DNA of 64,000 nt from Paragorgia papillata (Eukaryota; Cnidaria; Anthozoa; Scleralcyonacea; Coralliidae), in NCBI GenBank assembly GCA_035771165.1, contig JAWNZC010000258.1, forward strand, positions 372,001-436,000. Direction: 5' to 3'. A program made the translations under genes and the position numbers. Below are positions 46,240 through 57,840 of this stretch, in pieces. Numbering within the stretch: position 1 is the stretch's first letter; each line of letters begins with the position of its first letter. The notes under the pieces were generated by a model that had not been told where the DNA came from, did not search any database, and saw nothing but the letters and a program-made list of their open reading frames with translations.

Positions 46240-49125
46240 TTTCCTTCTGTGTTGAAGACGAATCTACTTCTATTTGATTTTTAAACCTTCAAGTTGGTTT
46301 TGGTGTTCTTCGTCTTCAACGTAAGAGTTGTTTTGAATTTTACGTTACTATATTGTTCTGCGTTTCTTTATTGTTTTACCAAGGCAAAGGAGTCTAGTTA
46401 TGCGCTTATCCTTATATTTAGCTTTATGCTAAACTACATTCAGGCAACAAATGTTTATAACTTGCCTACTGAACATACTTTCTGGTATATTTGCGCGCAT
46501 CTCTCCGTTTTTGCTTAAGTCCTTTGCCAACTATTCAGTAGTCAGTACTGACTGTTTTGCCTGTCACAAGCTACATAGAGAAGTTCGAAGTTAGGCTATA
46601 TTATTATATAATCAGTCGTAAACTGAACTAAAACAGCAACGTTGTCTGCTTGACTAGAGTGCTCTGCCCCTTACTATTTCTCTCATATCTCAGGTAGGAT
46701 ATGTTATTATGGAGTTTTCTTGTCGTGCTCTTATCCTTGGCTTTACAGTTTACACTGATATGAAACTATTTAAGAGTCAAATGTCTACAATTTGTCTGTA
46801 CTCAACACGCGTTTCGGTTGTATTTGTTCGCACCTCTCCGCGTCTAAAAATAATTGCTATTTTCGCCAAGTAAATAGTTATCTGCTCTAGTATAGGATTG
46901 TCACAGGCTAATGGAGTAAGTTCGTTTGCGGCTATTATAGTGTCGTCAAACTAAAGATCGCGACGATCAAGTTAGCATACAAATGACCGCCAATATCTGG
47001 TCGTCTGATCTAGCTATATTTCCTTCATCCCCAGTTACAGTACGCAATTTTGGTGTTTGATTGCATACGTACGGGGCTACGAGGTTGAACGCTTAAGCGC
47101 CACAAAATATTCCTTATCGTATAATACCACGCGGTAGCGGCATTAGGTTTGAATGTTTCATCCGAACGATAGTGCATATTGTTATAATAAACTACATCCT
47201 TCCGACGTTTAGAACCGCGCCAGAATGGCCGTCGACTCGGCGTGGGTAATCACCTTTAAATTTTGATAATTATCTCTGTTGATTCCCACATTGGTGTTGC
47301 AGGCGAATGGCAATTTGCAAGCGATATAATTTTAAAGCTTGTACCGCATGGTTAATTCCCTTGTGAGCTAATCTGCATTTTGCACGCAATTTTTACACTT
47401 TTTGGTATGTTCGGTTATTGATAGGATTACTCGCTTGTGTGTCAGGGCGGCTTTTGTGTACTGCCACAGTTGATTAGTGTGCAGGATATTTGAGATAATG
47501 CTTAACCCCAGTTTGTTGAATGTTAAATTAGATTAATATTAATGAGACTACAACAGCGGCGACGTGACGCCATACAACAATTTAAAAGTAAGCAATTTTG
47601 CCGCAGTTGTCTTATTACAATACAGGTTGGCATTTCTGTAGATCATTGCCAGGCAGAAACTGGTAAGAATACAATAGCGGCCAATTTTGCCTCACTTTTT
47701 GGTCCTTCGTTAGCGTTCCAGGTATCAGATTTTAACTTACATCGAGTTCACTGAGTAACCCTAATACAGAGACAGAGCATGCGTACAGTAAACGTTAACA
47801 AAATAGACGTTCTTTACAAGGAACGAGAGAGAAATTGACAGAGACACTTTATATTTTTTATCTGAAACCTTGTTTGGAGGAATATAGAGAGTTTGGAGCA
47901 ATTTAAATGTCTGAATCTGCTAAGATAACTTAACTCGAATATTATCTGAATAAGCTATGAATATTATATTAGGGTTAGAACCTAAATGGTCAACCACAGT
48001 AAGTCATCCTAGAATCATTGCTAACTAAACCCTTGTTTATGAGTGAAGGAAGATAGAATGAAGAATCACTTTGAGAAGCTGAACTTAAGATACGTACGAA
48101 TCAATCTGAAAAGCCGTGAGCTCAGAAAAAACGTATTGGCACATAGCAATAAAAAGCTTATATATGAATATTATATTAGATATTTGGTTCGCTTTTATGG
48201 TGTTTATACGTATAGGAACTGTATGGAGCTAAAAAGAGTCGCCTTGAATGGTAGCGGATCGTTATTATAAACTTAGAAGAACATTATTCGACAGCATATT
48301 TGACTAAGCACTTTGAAAAATTACAGAGATTGGTTAAATAATTCGTCGCTATAATTTAGTATGTTATAAGATTCTCGCACGGGCAGAACACAAAAGGGAA
48401 AAGTCATTAAAGTTACTAATGACTAAAACATAACCGGATTTGCATATAAGTAGAATATTTCATTCATTTTAGGGGGCGATCATGAGCTTTGGGGGATAAT
48501 AAGGGTATTCATGCATGGGCAAGTTTAGGCGAGGCGTTGGTGTAACCATGGAGAATGTACAGCGTCGTCTCATAAGGCAGAATTCAAAGTATTCAGCTTA
48601 AGATATTTATTTCTTGGTCCAAAAAATCAAAGCATAGTCGAAAGTGTTATCGTATTTGAAGAAAACACAGTTAATCAGCCTGTTGGAGACAGTCCTGTTG
48701 TTAGTTTGGCAAGCGAAGAGAGTGTAAATGATTCTAACTTTCCCCTAACCTTAGCTGGATAGAGTAAATGATACCTTGAATGAAGAAACCGTTCGGTAAA
48801 CTGTTTGCAAGACATTGAAACAATTTCTTCAGAGGGGTTTTCCAAAATATAAACTGGCAGGGGTTAAACGGCTGACTCGGCTATTTTATTAACGTCGTCA
48901 AGCAGCCTGTTAACTAATGTTGCTAAGGTTGATATTTGCATATTTATCCTGAGTGCACGTGCAGGAGACAAAAGAAAAAATTCATCAAGGGTATTAGGGG
49001 GATTAAGCGCATGAATAAAACAATGAGACTTGTTCGGGCAGAGCTGTAACCATAGAAATGTACATGCGACTCACCGTAGAGAATAAGTAATTCAAAGCGT
49101 TTGGTTTAAAATAATTTATTGAGAA
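46240..49125. other. No gene seen
   Basis: Long unannotated stretch. Open frames at 46294, 47542 and 48043 (plus) are short and have no recognisable residues or splice-linked partners. Confidence 0.35.
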
Positions 49126-49131
49126 ATATAT

Positions 49132-49192
49132 CTTTACTCTTGGTTTATTCAATCTCAGGCTCCTTTGGGACCTCCTAACCCTAATCTCAATC
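49132..49192. repeat. GTCCCAAAGGAGCCTGAG repeat, single inverted copy
   Basis: Its minus strand reads TTAGGAGGTCCCAAAGGAGC and continues CTGAGATTGAAT. Three direct copies of the same unit are at 51955-52090. Confidence 0.6.
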
Positions 49193-49804
49193 ACGATATA
49201 AATGTAAACATATTTATTACGTATTAAATTAGAATACAAAAATAGTTCAGAACCAGAATAAGCCATTCTTGGTTGTTGAGTTAGATGCAAGTTTACCGTG
49301 AAGACACTCCATTACAACGATCTTACTCTGACAACAAACAGTAAGCGAATGATACACCAGACACGACGATCTTTCCTATGGCAACTAGCAGTAGGCGAAT
49401 GGTAAAAACAAAGAAAACAATTTGAGATGTTCCGACACATAATAAGGTATTCTCTCATTGTATAGGGAGTTTCGGTGAATGAATAACGAGGCATTTCACT
49501 AAAGTAATTTCCTAAGCGCAATGTGTTTTGTTGCTATTTACTAGCTTCAAATTTGCCGCTCTTTTAAATTAACTGAATTCGGTAATTGACCAAGCTTTAA
49601 GAACACGCCGCACCCAAAAAAAAATAAATATATATATATATATATGAAATAGCCAGTAAATCCATCCAGGTCTATAATTCCTACTATGTTTTCTATCTTA
49701 TCCGCTGATGTTTCTGGTTTCCTTTCCTTGGTGAAATATATTCTAAACAATATAGATCACTGAGAGATTCCTATGATGACTTCCTTTGGTAATATCGATT
49801 TACA

Positions 49805-49806
<2 letters not shown>

Positions 49807-49858
<52 letters not shown>
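49807..49858. repeat. (AT)n microsatellite followed by (GT)n
   Basis: About 52 bp of AT, then GTGTGTGTGTGTGTG at 49875-49890. Confidence 0.95.
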
Positions 49859-49859
<1 letters not shown>

Positions 49860-50194
49860 CAGCTAATTAGATTATGTGTGTGTGTGTGTGTTGCAGAACG
49901 TATACGCCAACTCTATCGATTAAACCCCGGCGACCAAACAATTATGCACGCCCTAAATCTATGATTGTTTTTCCTATTGATGTCAATATTTGTAGAAACT
50001 TATCAAAATACTATATTTTTAATACTAAACATATAATTTAGAGCTTGCATTACCACACACCAACTCCTCACTCTTTTTATGCAATATTTTGCTATAATAT
50101 AACTCAACAACACCTTTTATACGAGAGTTGATAAGCGGCGGCTTCCACATTTAACCTGTACCAAAGGAATATCAGAAAGACATACACATTATTT

Positions 50195-50431
50195 GTAATT
50201 ACTTTATTGAACTTCAGCATAGTACAGAAACACGACGTTATGTGTGATATGGTGTACCTTGGTGTTATTTGTGATGTAGCTGATCCAGTTTCTGTAAATA
50301 TTCCATTTAAGATTGTACGAGATAGAAATGAAAAGAGTGTTTTAACTAGGAGCGAGAGTAAAGATTATAGGGCTGTATATAACAAACGAGTAATTGTAGA
50401 TAATTTTGACACTTTACCTTATGGATTTTAA
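50195..50431 (+). CDS. Unidentified open frame fragment
   Basis: The plus-strand frame (start not defined, open upstream to about 50190) encodes MVYLGVICDVADPVSVNIPF, KIVRDRNEKSVLTRSESKDY and a tail NKRVIVDNFDTLPYGF before TAA. The residue mix (charged, with well-spaced aromatics) looks like real protein and unlike chance AT-rich frames. I do not recognise the family. It may be the 3' end of a mobile-element gene. Confidence 0.3.
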   Translation, partial: VITLLNFSIVQKHDVMCDMVYLGVICDVADPVSVNIPFKIVRDRNEKSVLTRSESKDYRAVYNKRVIVDNFDTLPYGF

Positions 50432-50550
50432 AAATAGATTTTTAACTTTGCATGTCTGTAAATAATTTTAAAAATTTTGTGTGTGATTGTAAGTTGAAAT
50501 TACATCTTTTATCAGCACTACCTGTTGTCTTGCTTTGAAGAAAAATAATT

Positions 50551-50623
50551 GCCAGGTGTGGGATTCGAACCCACGTCTTCTGGGACTTTAAACCCAGCGC
50601 CTTAACCATTCGGCCACCCTCGC
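50551..50623 (-). tRNA. tRNA-Leu(UAA)-like sequence, probably a pseudogene
   Basis: Minus strand has a D arm (TGGCCGAATGGTTAAGGCG), an anticodon arm CTGGG-TTTAAAGT-CCCAG, and a T arm GTGGG-TTCGAAT-CCCAC with an intact TTCGAAT B box. Acceptor strands GCGAGGG / ACCTGGC pair with two mismatches. The anticodon loop has 8 bases, and the long variable arm expected for Leu or Ser is reduced to about 5 bases. TAA (or AAA) is in the anticodon position. A and B boxes look usable for Pol III. It is probably a tRNA-derived element head or a pseudogene. Confidence 0.6.
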
Positions 50624-50844
50624 GCTTACATTCAAGGTTCCATATTTTCTCTTTATAAAAAATTGGATCATGGGGTTCCTTGAGGGAGCAGAAAGGGTAC
50701 ATGTATTATTCAAACGGGGCGAATATAAAACCCTTAGGATTCAGTCTTGGGATTCAATGATTCAATCTTAGGATTCAATGATTCAATCTTAAGATTCAAT
50801 GATTCAATCTTATGCTTTAATGATTCAATCTTAGGATTCATGAG

Positions 50845-51175
50845 TAAATGAGTAACTCGTGAGTTACTCATGAGTAAATGAGTAACTCATGAGTAACTCA
50901 TGAGTAAATGAGTAACTCATGAGTAACTCGTGAGTAAACGAGTAACTCATGAGTAACTCATGAGTAAATGAGTAACTCGTGAGTTACTCATGAGTAAATG
51001 AGTAACTCGTAAGTTACTCATGAGTAAATGAGTAACTCGTGAGTAACTCGTGAGTAAATGAGTAACTCATGAGTTACTCATGAGTAAATGAGCAACTCGT
51101 GAGTTACTCATGAGTAAATGAGCAACTCGTGAGTAACTCGTGAGTAAATGAGCAACTCGTGAGTAACTCGTGAGT
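50845..51175. repeat. GAGTAAATGAGTAACTC repeat array, left arm
   Basis: Units of about 30 bp, such as CATGAGTAAATGAGTAACTC plus (A/G)TGAGTTACT. The unit is itself near-palindromic (GAGTTACTCATGAGTAAC). The mirrored array is 51356-51700. Confidence 0.85.
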
Positions 51176-51900
51176 AAGCAGCACAGGGGTGGTGGTGAGG
51201 GGGGGAGGGGTGAGCGATCGGGACACAGGGACTAATACGAGTCTCGGTGTCCCTATAATTAATATTCACTTTGCAAATGTGTCCCTGGGGGACTAATATT
51301 AGTCCCTGTGTCCCGATCGCTCACCCATCCCCCCTCACCACCACCCCTGTGCTGCTTACTCACGAGTTACTCACGAGTTGTTCATTTACTCACGAGTTAC
51401 TCACGAGTTGCTCATTTACTCACGAGTTACTCACGAGTTGCTCATTTACTCATGAGTAACTCATGAGTTACTCATTTACTCACGAGTTACTCACGAGTTA
51501 CTCATTTACTCATGAGTAACTTACGAGTTACTCATTTACTCATGAGTAACTCACGAGTTACTCATTTACTCATGAGTTACTCATGAGTTACTCATGAGTT
51601 ACTCGTTTACTCACGAGTTACTCATGAGTTACTCATTTACTCATGAGTTACTCATGAGTTACTCATTTACTCATGAGTAACTCACGAGTTACTCATTTAC
51701 TCATGAATCCTAAGATTGAATCATTAAAGCATAAGATTGAATCACTGAATCCTAGGATTGAATCATTGAATCCCAAGACTGAATCCTAAGGGTTTTATAT
51801 TCGCCCCGTTTGAATAATACAACATGTACCCTTTCTGCTCCCTCAAGGAACCCCATGATCCAATTTTTTATAAAGAGAAAATATGGAACCTTTGAATGTA

Positions 51901-51949
51901 AGCGCGAGGGTGGTCGAATGGTTAAGGCGCTGGGTTTAAAGTCCCAGAA
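51901..51949 (+). pseudogene. Truncated tRNA-Leu-like sequence, right arm
   Basis: GCGCGAGGGTGGTCGAATGG followed by TTAAGGCGCTGGG and TTTAAAGTCCCAG, then it breaks off at AATAGGAAG. The T arm is missing. It matches the left copy except for C to T in the D stem. The break marks the end of the palindrome. Confidence 0.65.
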
Positions 51950-51954
51950 TAGGA

Positions 51955-52090
51955 AGTCCCAAAGGAACCTGAGAAATAATGATGTACGCATAAATAATGA
52001 GATTAGGGTTTGGAGGTCCCAAAGGAGCCTGAGACATAATGACGTAATCAGATTAGGGTTAGACTGTCCCAAAGGAGCATGAGAATGAAT
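51955..52090. repeat. Three tandem GTCCCAAAGGARC(C/A)TGAG units
   Basis: Copies at 51955, 52016 and 52066, each followed by an ATAATGA-like tail and an ATTAGGGTT segment. The unit also occurs once inverted at 49132-49192. Confidence 0.6.
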
Positions 52091-52109
52091 AAATAATAAG
52101 TTGAATATT

Positions 52110-52150
52110 TAATGAGGCGGCATCCCTTTGAACTCCATATGGGGGGGGGT
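52110..52150. repeat. Block matched in inverted orientation at 60227-60268
   Basis: GGCGGCATCCCTTTGA and poly-G here correspond to poly-C, CATATAGGG and CAAAGGGATGCCGCTTCATT at 60227-60268. About 40 bp with a few differences. Confidence 0.6.
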
Positions 52151-53176
52151 ATCACTACTTTTATCATACAATCTGAATGATCATCTGAAAACAGTTAATT
52201 TACTACTTTACCATTATCATACTGGCATGACTTGGAAGATCTTATCTATTTTAAACGTTATGCAGGTCACTATAATATTCCTATTAATAGTTTTGTGCAA
52301 CTCAATAATTCAGTCAGAATCACCAGAAACAGTTCAGAACTAGATGTACTAGTTTCTAAGTGCTGTACTAAACTTTTTAAGCTAGTTAATACTTGAATTG
52401 TATATTTAAACTTTGGAGTAGTCTACGTTGCTCAATACCAGATTCTACCTCAGTTAATCAGTTTAAATTCAACTTTCTAACCACTACATTAATGCTGTAA
52501 TTATTAGTTAATGCTTACGACGTCAATAACTTTTTTTTGGAAATCAATGTTTAAAATGTTCTTCATCCCGACGGATTCCCGACCCGACCTGTAACATACT
52601 CTCTTCTAACCACAACCCCCCAGGGAGACACACCCCTACTGGTTTTTTTTTGTTATATGCTTTTTAGTTTAACATTCCGCATGTGGGACAGAGAAGTCCC
52701 CTACAGGGCCGGATTAACGTCGCGCGAGGCCCGTGGCAGATTTTCAGCGCGAGGCCCCCGTCCCCCCCCGTTATGAAAACCTAACTAATTGAATTCAAAG
52801 ACACACTAAATTGTTAAATAATCGTTTTCAATTTTATCCGCAAATCATCGCAATTTCGCAGCCAATCTATCTCCACCAGGATTTCTGAATAATTTTCCGT
52901 TACGTTAAAACTTGTTTCAAACATCAATGAAACCTTTATGGCTTTATATTTTGCTAATTTGGGTGTTTGAACAACCTGATTACCTGAATTAATTGCGACG
53001 ATTTGTTGGATATAATTGGGTCTTTACAAATACATTTTTAGTATCCAACAACAAACATAACAAAACGTTAACAATTAACATGGCTAAAAAATAAAATAGC
53101 TAACAAAAAGTCATACAAATCAAATGTACATGTAAGAACATTAGCACATTCAAAGTATTGGAGTCTATAATGTAGT

Positions 53177-55881
53177 CTATAATGAGTCAATCCGAAGATG
53201 CCCTGTAACGTTATGCCTACGCGATTTCTTCATTGCGAAATCATTAATGAGCGATGAAACGGAAATGTTTCGCAGAAGTTTGGCTTCCATGCTGAGAAGC
53301 GCGAGGCTGTTCAGCCGCTCCTGCCCCATGCAAGATCGAATTTCGCTTTTAAGCAGCTTAAGCTTAGAGAACGACCTTTCGCCGGAACAGTTCGAGATCA
53401 TCAGACTTAAATATATTCGAAATAGGATTACAGTATTAGGAAATACTGGCTCCAGATTGTTGGCAACAATTAGGCGGTAAAGGCGCAATTCCATCGACTC
53501 CACGCCCAGTCTGACATCGTCGTCATCTTTCCTGACCTGTGACCACAGCCACCGACTCAGTTTCTTGATCAGAGGATGTCTCAGGCATGGCCGCTGAAGA
53601 AGTGGCAGGGATTGTTGGAGAAGCAGTTGCTTCTAACGATTTCTTGACAAAATCTGTGTTCAGAAAACTTGAAAATTGCAATAGTTCGTCAGACAGGCTG
53701 TCTTCGAGAACTGCGGGGTATGCGTTTTGCAGATTTATCGCGCATTCGGTCACTTACTCGTTTGGCAAGTCCTTGAGCGTTCGCAAGAAGCCAAACTTAG
53801 CAGCAATTTCTGAATACGCACCCAGTCGTTTCTGCAATTCACTCGCGATGCTGTCTACAATTACCAGAAACGTTCCTGTACGAAACTTGTCGACTGGAGT
53901 CTGCGGCAGTTCAGGTGCTGCTTCTGGATCATCGTAACGGCGATTACGTTGACGCACTCGTTGGATTTCTTCCTTGTAATGGTCACATTCACTCAGTACC
54001 TTTCCTTTGGTTTCGAATCTGGTCCGCAGCTTTCGGATAAAATCCACAAGAGACTCGTAGATTGCAACGGCTGAATTGAGGTCTTGCTCGGCGGACTGTA
54101 GAATTTGACTGCTGCCGTGAAAACGATGCAGAATATGGTACCACAAAACAGCAAGTATGCCTGTTTCCAGGCGGTTCATGTTGTTGACAAGACCACGAGC
54201 TTCTTCCCGGGTGTCAGCTTTCTGTTCATCGTCGTCGGCAATTTCCACCAAGGCATCGCAAATTTCGTCATATCCGTCCAATAGTGCTTTCGTCTCATCT
54301 GCGCGTGCGGACCAGCGAGTATCAGACATGCGTTTGACAGTTGGAAGACTTCTACTTGAAAGTTTATCATTTAGAACTTTCCAGCGATGCGTTGAAGCAG
54401 AAAAAAAGGAATACAATCCTTGAAGAAATTTGAAGAAGGCAACGGCTGCAAGGCAGCAACCTGCTGCAGATTGACCAACCAAGTTAAGAGAATGTGCAGC
54501 GCAGGGTACATAATGAGCCATCTCACAATGCTGCCGGATAATGGCCTGCATGCCATTATACTTACCACTCATGTTGCTCGCGTTGTCGTATGACTGACCT
54601 CGGCAGTCTGTTATTTCAATGCCATGTGTTCTCAAGAATTTAAGTAAGCTTTCCGCTAGTTCCCGCCCACTGTGACCTTGCCTGTCCAGGAAGGTTACAA
54701 ACCGTTCAACAGGACCCGATGGCAAAACGTACCGTAGAATGCAGGTGAGCTGATCAACGTGAGATATATCTGGGGTTGAATCTACAGAAACCGAGAAATA
54801 TTTTGCCGACTTCACTTCCGAAATAATGTGATCGAGCACACGATTTCCCATCAAATCGATTAATTCTTCACAAATTGTCTTAGACAGATAAGATGTGTGA
54901 CCCCGTCCCTTGTTTGCGTTTAACTTAATATGCTGCGCAAGAAAGGGATCGAACTTCGCCACCAGTTCCAATATGCCCAAGTAGTTTCCGTTCTTGGATG
55001 AACCGACAACTTCATCTGAGCCACGAAATGCTAAGCCGCGCTCACCCAGTAAGCGAATAGTTTCGACCACCCGCTCTAGGACTGAACACCAATAATCGCG
55101 CTCTGTCTTCGCCTGTCTAACTAGTTCTGCATCAACACGAGAATTTGCATCACTGCGTTGTAGTAGCTGAACCATGGCTTGTCGGTGATTTGAACTTCTC
55201 TCATGGCGTGAAATTTGTTGAGAAGCGTGTTTCCAGTCACTGCATCCCTGCTTTCCAAAAACGGAGACATCTGTCATCAGTTTGCATGCAAAACAGTACA
55301 GTGCATGTTGAGATGGTGAGTAACAGAGCCAAGTGCGAGGATGTTGCTCCTTCGTGAGTTGGTGCGTGTACGTGAACATACTTTTTCTGGCACTGTCGCT
55401 TGTATTTATCTCCTTCGAGTAGTGTAGACGTAGCACTAAAATCTGCGTCCGAATTACTGCAGTCGCTACTTCCTTGCGTTGCCCAGTATTCTCTCATACT
55501 GTTCGAAATGTTATCAGGCCACAATCCTAAATCACACGAATGGGGATCGGAAGGATCATTAGATGTTACAGGTGTCTCTGTTGCCGGTATTGTCTCAGAC
55601 ACAGTTGTGCTCGATGCACTAGCGCCTTCGTCATGATAGTGATACTGAGATTGCACATCCGCGAGTACTTCTATAGAGATACTGCTACTACCGGCGTCCG
55701 CGTCGCTAGTCTCACCGCTTGGAGCGCTGCTATTGGAACTAAACAGTGTTGAGATTTTTGGTACTTTGCTCAATACGTTGCTTTCCCGTGCGGCACGTTG
55801 TTCCTTCGCTTTGCGTTTTGCTGCTCCAGAGACGTGTTTACGATTCTTGTCTCGGTCTCGACCGCCACTTGCAGAACTCAT
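53177..55881 (-). pseudogene. hAT transposase (ZMYM/TTF type), two frameshifts and one stop
   Basis: Starts at ATG 55881 with a basic, serine-rich N-terminus. A frameshift near 55420-55436 comes before the TTF-type zinc finger (WLCYSPSQHALYCFACKL, about 55325-55272). The RNase H-like core contains FSVSVDSTPDISHVDQLTC (first Asp region, about 54800), CRGQSYDNASNMSG (about 54600), CAAHSLNLVGQ (about 54515) and the all-alpha insertion. An in-frame TAA at 53756-53754 follows DLPNE, and coding-like sequence continues (TECAINLQNAYP). A second frameshift near 53530 precedes the C-terminal dimerisation domain (SNCSGERSFSKLKLLKSEIR, about 53390-53330). The lesions make it inactive. Confidence 0.8.
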
Positions 55882-55884
55882 TGC

Positions 55885-56860
55885 TCACTCTACTGTAGCA
55901 TTCTGTACCTAAAAAGGTTTTTAAAATGCCGTTACACTTACACTGTTACAGAGACTAAAATTTAAAAAAATTCCCGAAGTTTCACGGCTTCATGCCCAAG
56001 ACCCTTGTATGTATATGTACGTATTTGATGTGTGTTAGCCCTGCTCGCAGCCTGAATTTAAAAGTGATAAAATAAACTGCGGGCTTAATCATGTACGGTG
56101 ACGTAGGTGAAAGTGCATAATTATGACTATGAGACAAAAACGGGAAATCACCCGGCCCCCCACGGAACATGCCGTAAGGCATAGTCGGGTCTTATTTCAA
56201 TGTCAGGCATTGTCAGCTACACAGTATATATTAGGCAAATAATATACAATTTATATACACATTTGCGCGTTTTCAGATATCATATATGTGAACAAATATC
56301 TTGAATTACGGTTTCCTAACTCGCAGGAAATGGATTGAGATTTTACATAATATCATCATAGTCCATAGACGCAGTTTTAAGACGCAACATGTAAGATGTA
56401 ACACACTAACATAGTAACATTTAGGTATACGGTTTACTTTTAACGTCCCGTAGACGGTAGACCATATAAATTATAATAGATTCCGTCAATTCAGATGCAT
56501 GACACATTGACAAGCTTTGAAATTTCATATACGGTAATATTATACTAGTAATAATGTAATATAATTAATACTTACCAAACTTCAGCCTCCTTTAAGTTTG
56601 CCAGTTCGATATGAATTAAATCAGTCAATGTTCAATTGCAATTTTCAAAGCTGTTGTCTACGAACAGTGTTACAACGCCTTGTATTCAATTGAATATACT
56701 CGTTCGAGTCGCATCAATTATAAACGAGACAATGGCCTGTCTCAGTCTGGCCCTGTCGTTGTGTCAACACTCAACAAGTATAAACAGGATCATATAACAG
56801 CTCAGCACAAACTAGAGTTTACATGCATATTGCATATTTTCCTGGGGCCAAGCCTAGGGG
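55885..56860. other. hAT 5' untranslated and subterminal region, no gene
   Basis: Between the transposase start and the satellite. Nothing coding is recognised. Confidence 0.4.
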
Positions 56861-56864
56861 GCGA

Positions 56865-57330
56865 GACCCTTAAATGTGCGAGGCCCCTAAATGTGCCAGG
56901 CCCCTAAATTCGCGAGGCCCCTAAATGCGCGAGGCCCCTAAATTCGCGAGGCCCCTAAATGCGCGAGGCCCCTAAATGCGCGAGGCCCCTAAATTCGCGA
57001 GGCCCCTAAATTCGCGAGGCCCCTAAATTCGCGAGGCCCCTAAATTCGCGAGGCCCCTAAATTCGCGAGGCCCCTAAATTCGCGAGGCCCCTAAATTCGG
57101 GAGGCCCCTAAATGCGCGAGGCTCTTAAATGCGCGAGGCCCCTAAATGTGCGAGGCCCCTAAATTCGCGAGGCCCCTAAATTCGCGAGGCCCCTAAATGT
57201 GCGAGGCCCCTAAATGTGCGAGGCCCCTAAATGTGCGAGGCCCCTAAATTCGCGAGGCCCCTAAATTCGCGAGGCCCCTAAATTCGCGAGGCCCCTAAAT
57301 GTGCGAGGCCCCTAAATTCGCGAGGCACCT
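56865..57330. repeat. Subterminal satellite of the hAT element: GCGAGGCCCCTAAATTC, about 26 copies
   Basis: 17-18 bp units that differ mainly in the dinucleotide block before GCGAGG (TTC, GCGC, TGTG). The unit resembles the terminal GCGCGAGGCCC(GTGG) of the same element, so it probably grew from it. No such array is seen at the other end. Confidence 0.9.
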
Positions 57331-57461
57331 AAAATGGGCGTGTCCTAATAGAAAATGGGCGTGTCCCAGTAAAAATGGGCGTGGCCAGTAAAGCGCGAGG
57401 CCCCCAAAAGCGCGAGGCCCGTGGCATATGCCGCATCTGCCACGTGGTTAATCCGGCCCTG

Positions 57462-57840
57462 CTCGAGAGACAGACTTGGTACAAGTCTATCATACACCAA
57501 GCTCCACCGTTGTCGACAGGATGAGAAGATTTCTTAATAACTAACAGTTTTAAAGTTTCATCAACAAACTCCACAAAGGAAGGGGTTTTTATTATATCGC
57601 TGAATAACTCGGATACACAACGAGGACCGCATTGATTGGAGTCAATCTTTTCCATCGAAGACTAGCGAAGGAGACAACGGCAGCGTTATCGACAGAACCT
57701 TTTACACTAATAGTTCCTCCAAAAACGCCGCAAGTTTTGTTTCGTTGCTGAATAACTCGTCGAGTTCGAACACAACGACGATCGCATCGAGTCTTTCCAG
57801 CAACTGAGACTAGCGAACGAGACTACGCCACTTGCCTGAC
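57462..57840. other. Tandemly duplicated segment with a possible coding remnant (minus)
   Basis: GCTGAATAACTCG...CACAACGA...GACTAGCGA occurs twice, at about 57598-57668 and 57748-57827. A minus-strand frame (57655-57475) reads MEKIDSNQCGPRCVSELFSD and is cut by the hAT end. It is unknown whether it was ever expressed. Confidence 0.3.

Larger units (their letters stand above)
50585..51949. repeat. 1.36-kb palindrome ending inside the tRNA-like sequence
   Basis: Left arm 50585-51240 and right arm 51290-51949 are reverse complements (centre about 51265), with small length differences. From the outside in: the 5' half of the tRNA-like sequence, a unique 120-bp block, ATTCAATCTTAGG repeats, a GAGTAA/GAGTTACTC repeat array (50845-51175 and mirrored 51356-51700), and a GC-rich block around GTGAGCGATCGGGACACAGG. 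The loop is about 50 bp. Confidence 0.85.
52704..57461 (-). mobile_element. hAT transposon, 4758 bp, inactive
   Basis: Ends CAGGGCCGGATTAAC and its exact complement GTTAATCCGGCCCTG, with GCGCGAGGCCCGTGGCA just inside both ends. The minus-strand transposase (53177-55881) is of the ZMYM/TTF zinc-finger hAT type. The 3' subterminal region is filled by a GAGGCCCCTAAAT satellite. An 8-bp target duplication is expected but flanks GTCCCCTA and CTCGAGAG do not match, so a flank has been rearranged or the element moved by other means. Confidence 0.8.

Noticed and set aside
50845..51700. CRISPR-like regular repeats
   Set aside because: The genome is eukaryotic, the units are continuous with no unique spacers, and the array is a mirrored minisatellite.
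53587..55752. Plus-strand frames opposite the hAT transposase
   Set aside because: Shadow frames of the minus-strand transposase.
56865..57330. Possible CRISPR or protein-coding repeat (GAGGCCCCTAAAT)
   Set aside because: No spacers and no stable frame. It is a transposon subterminal satellite.
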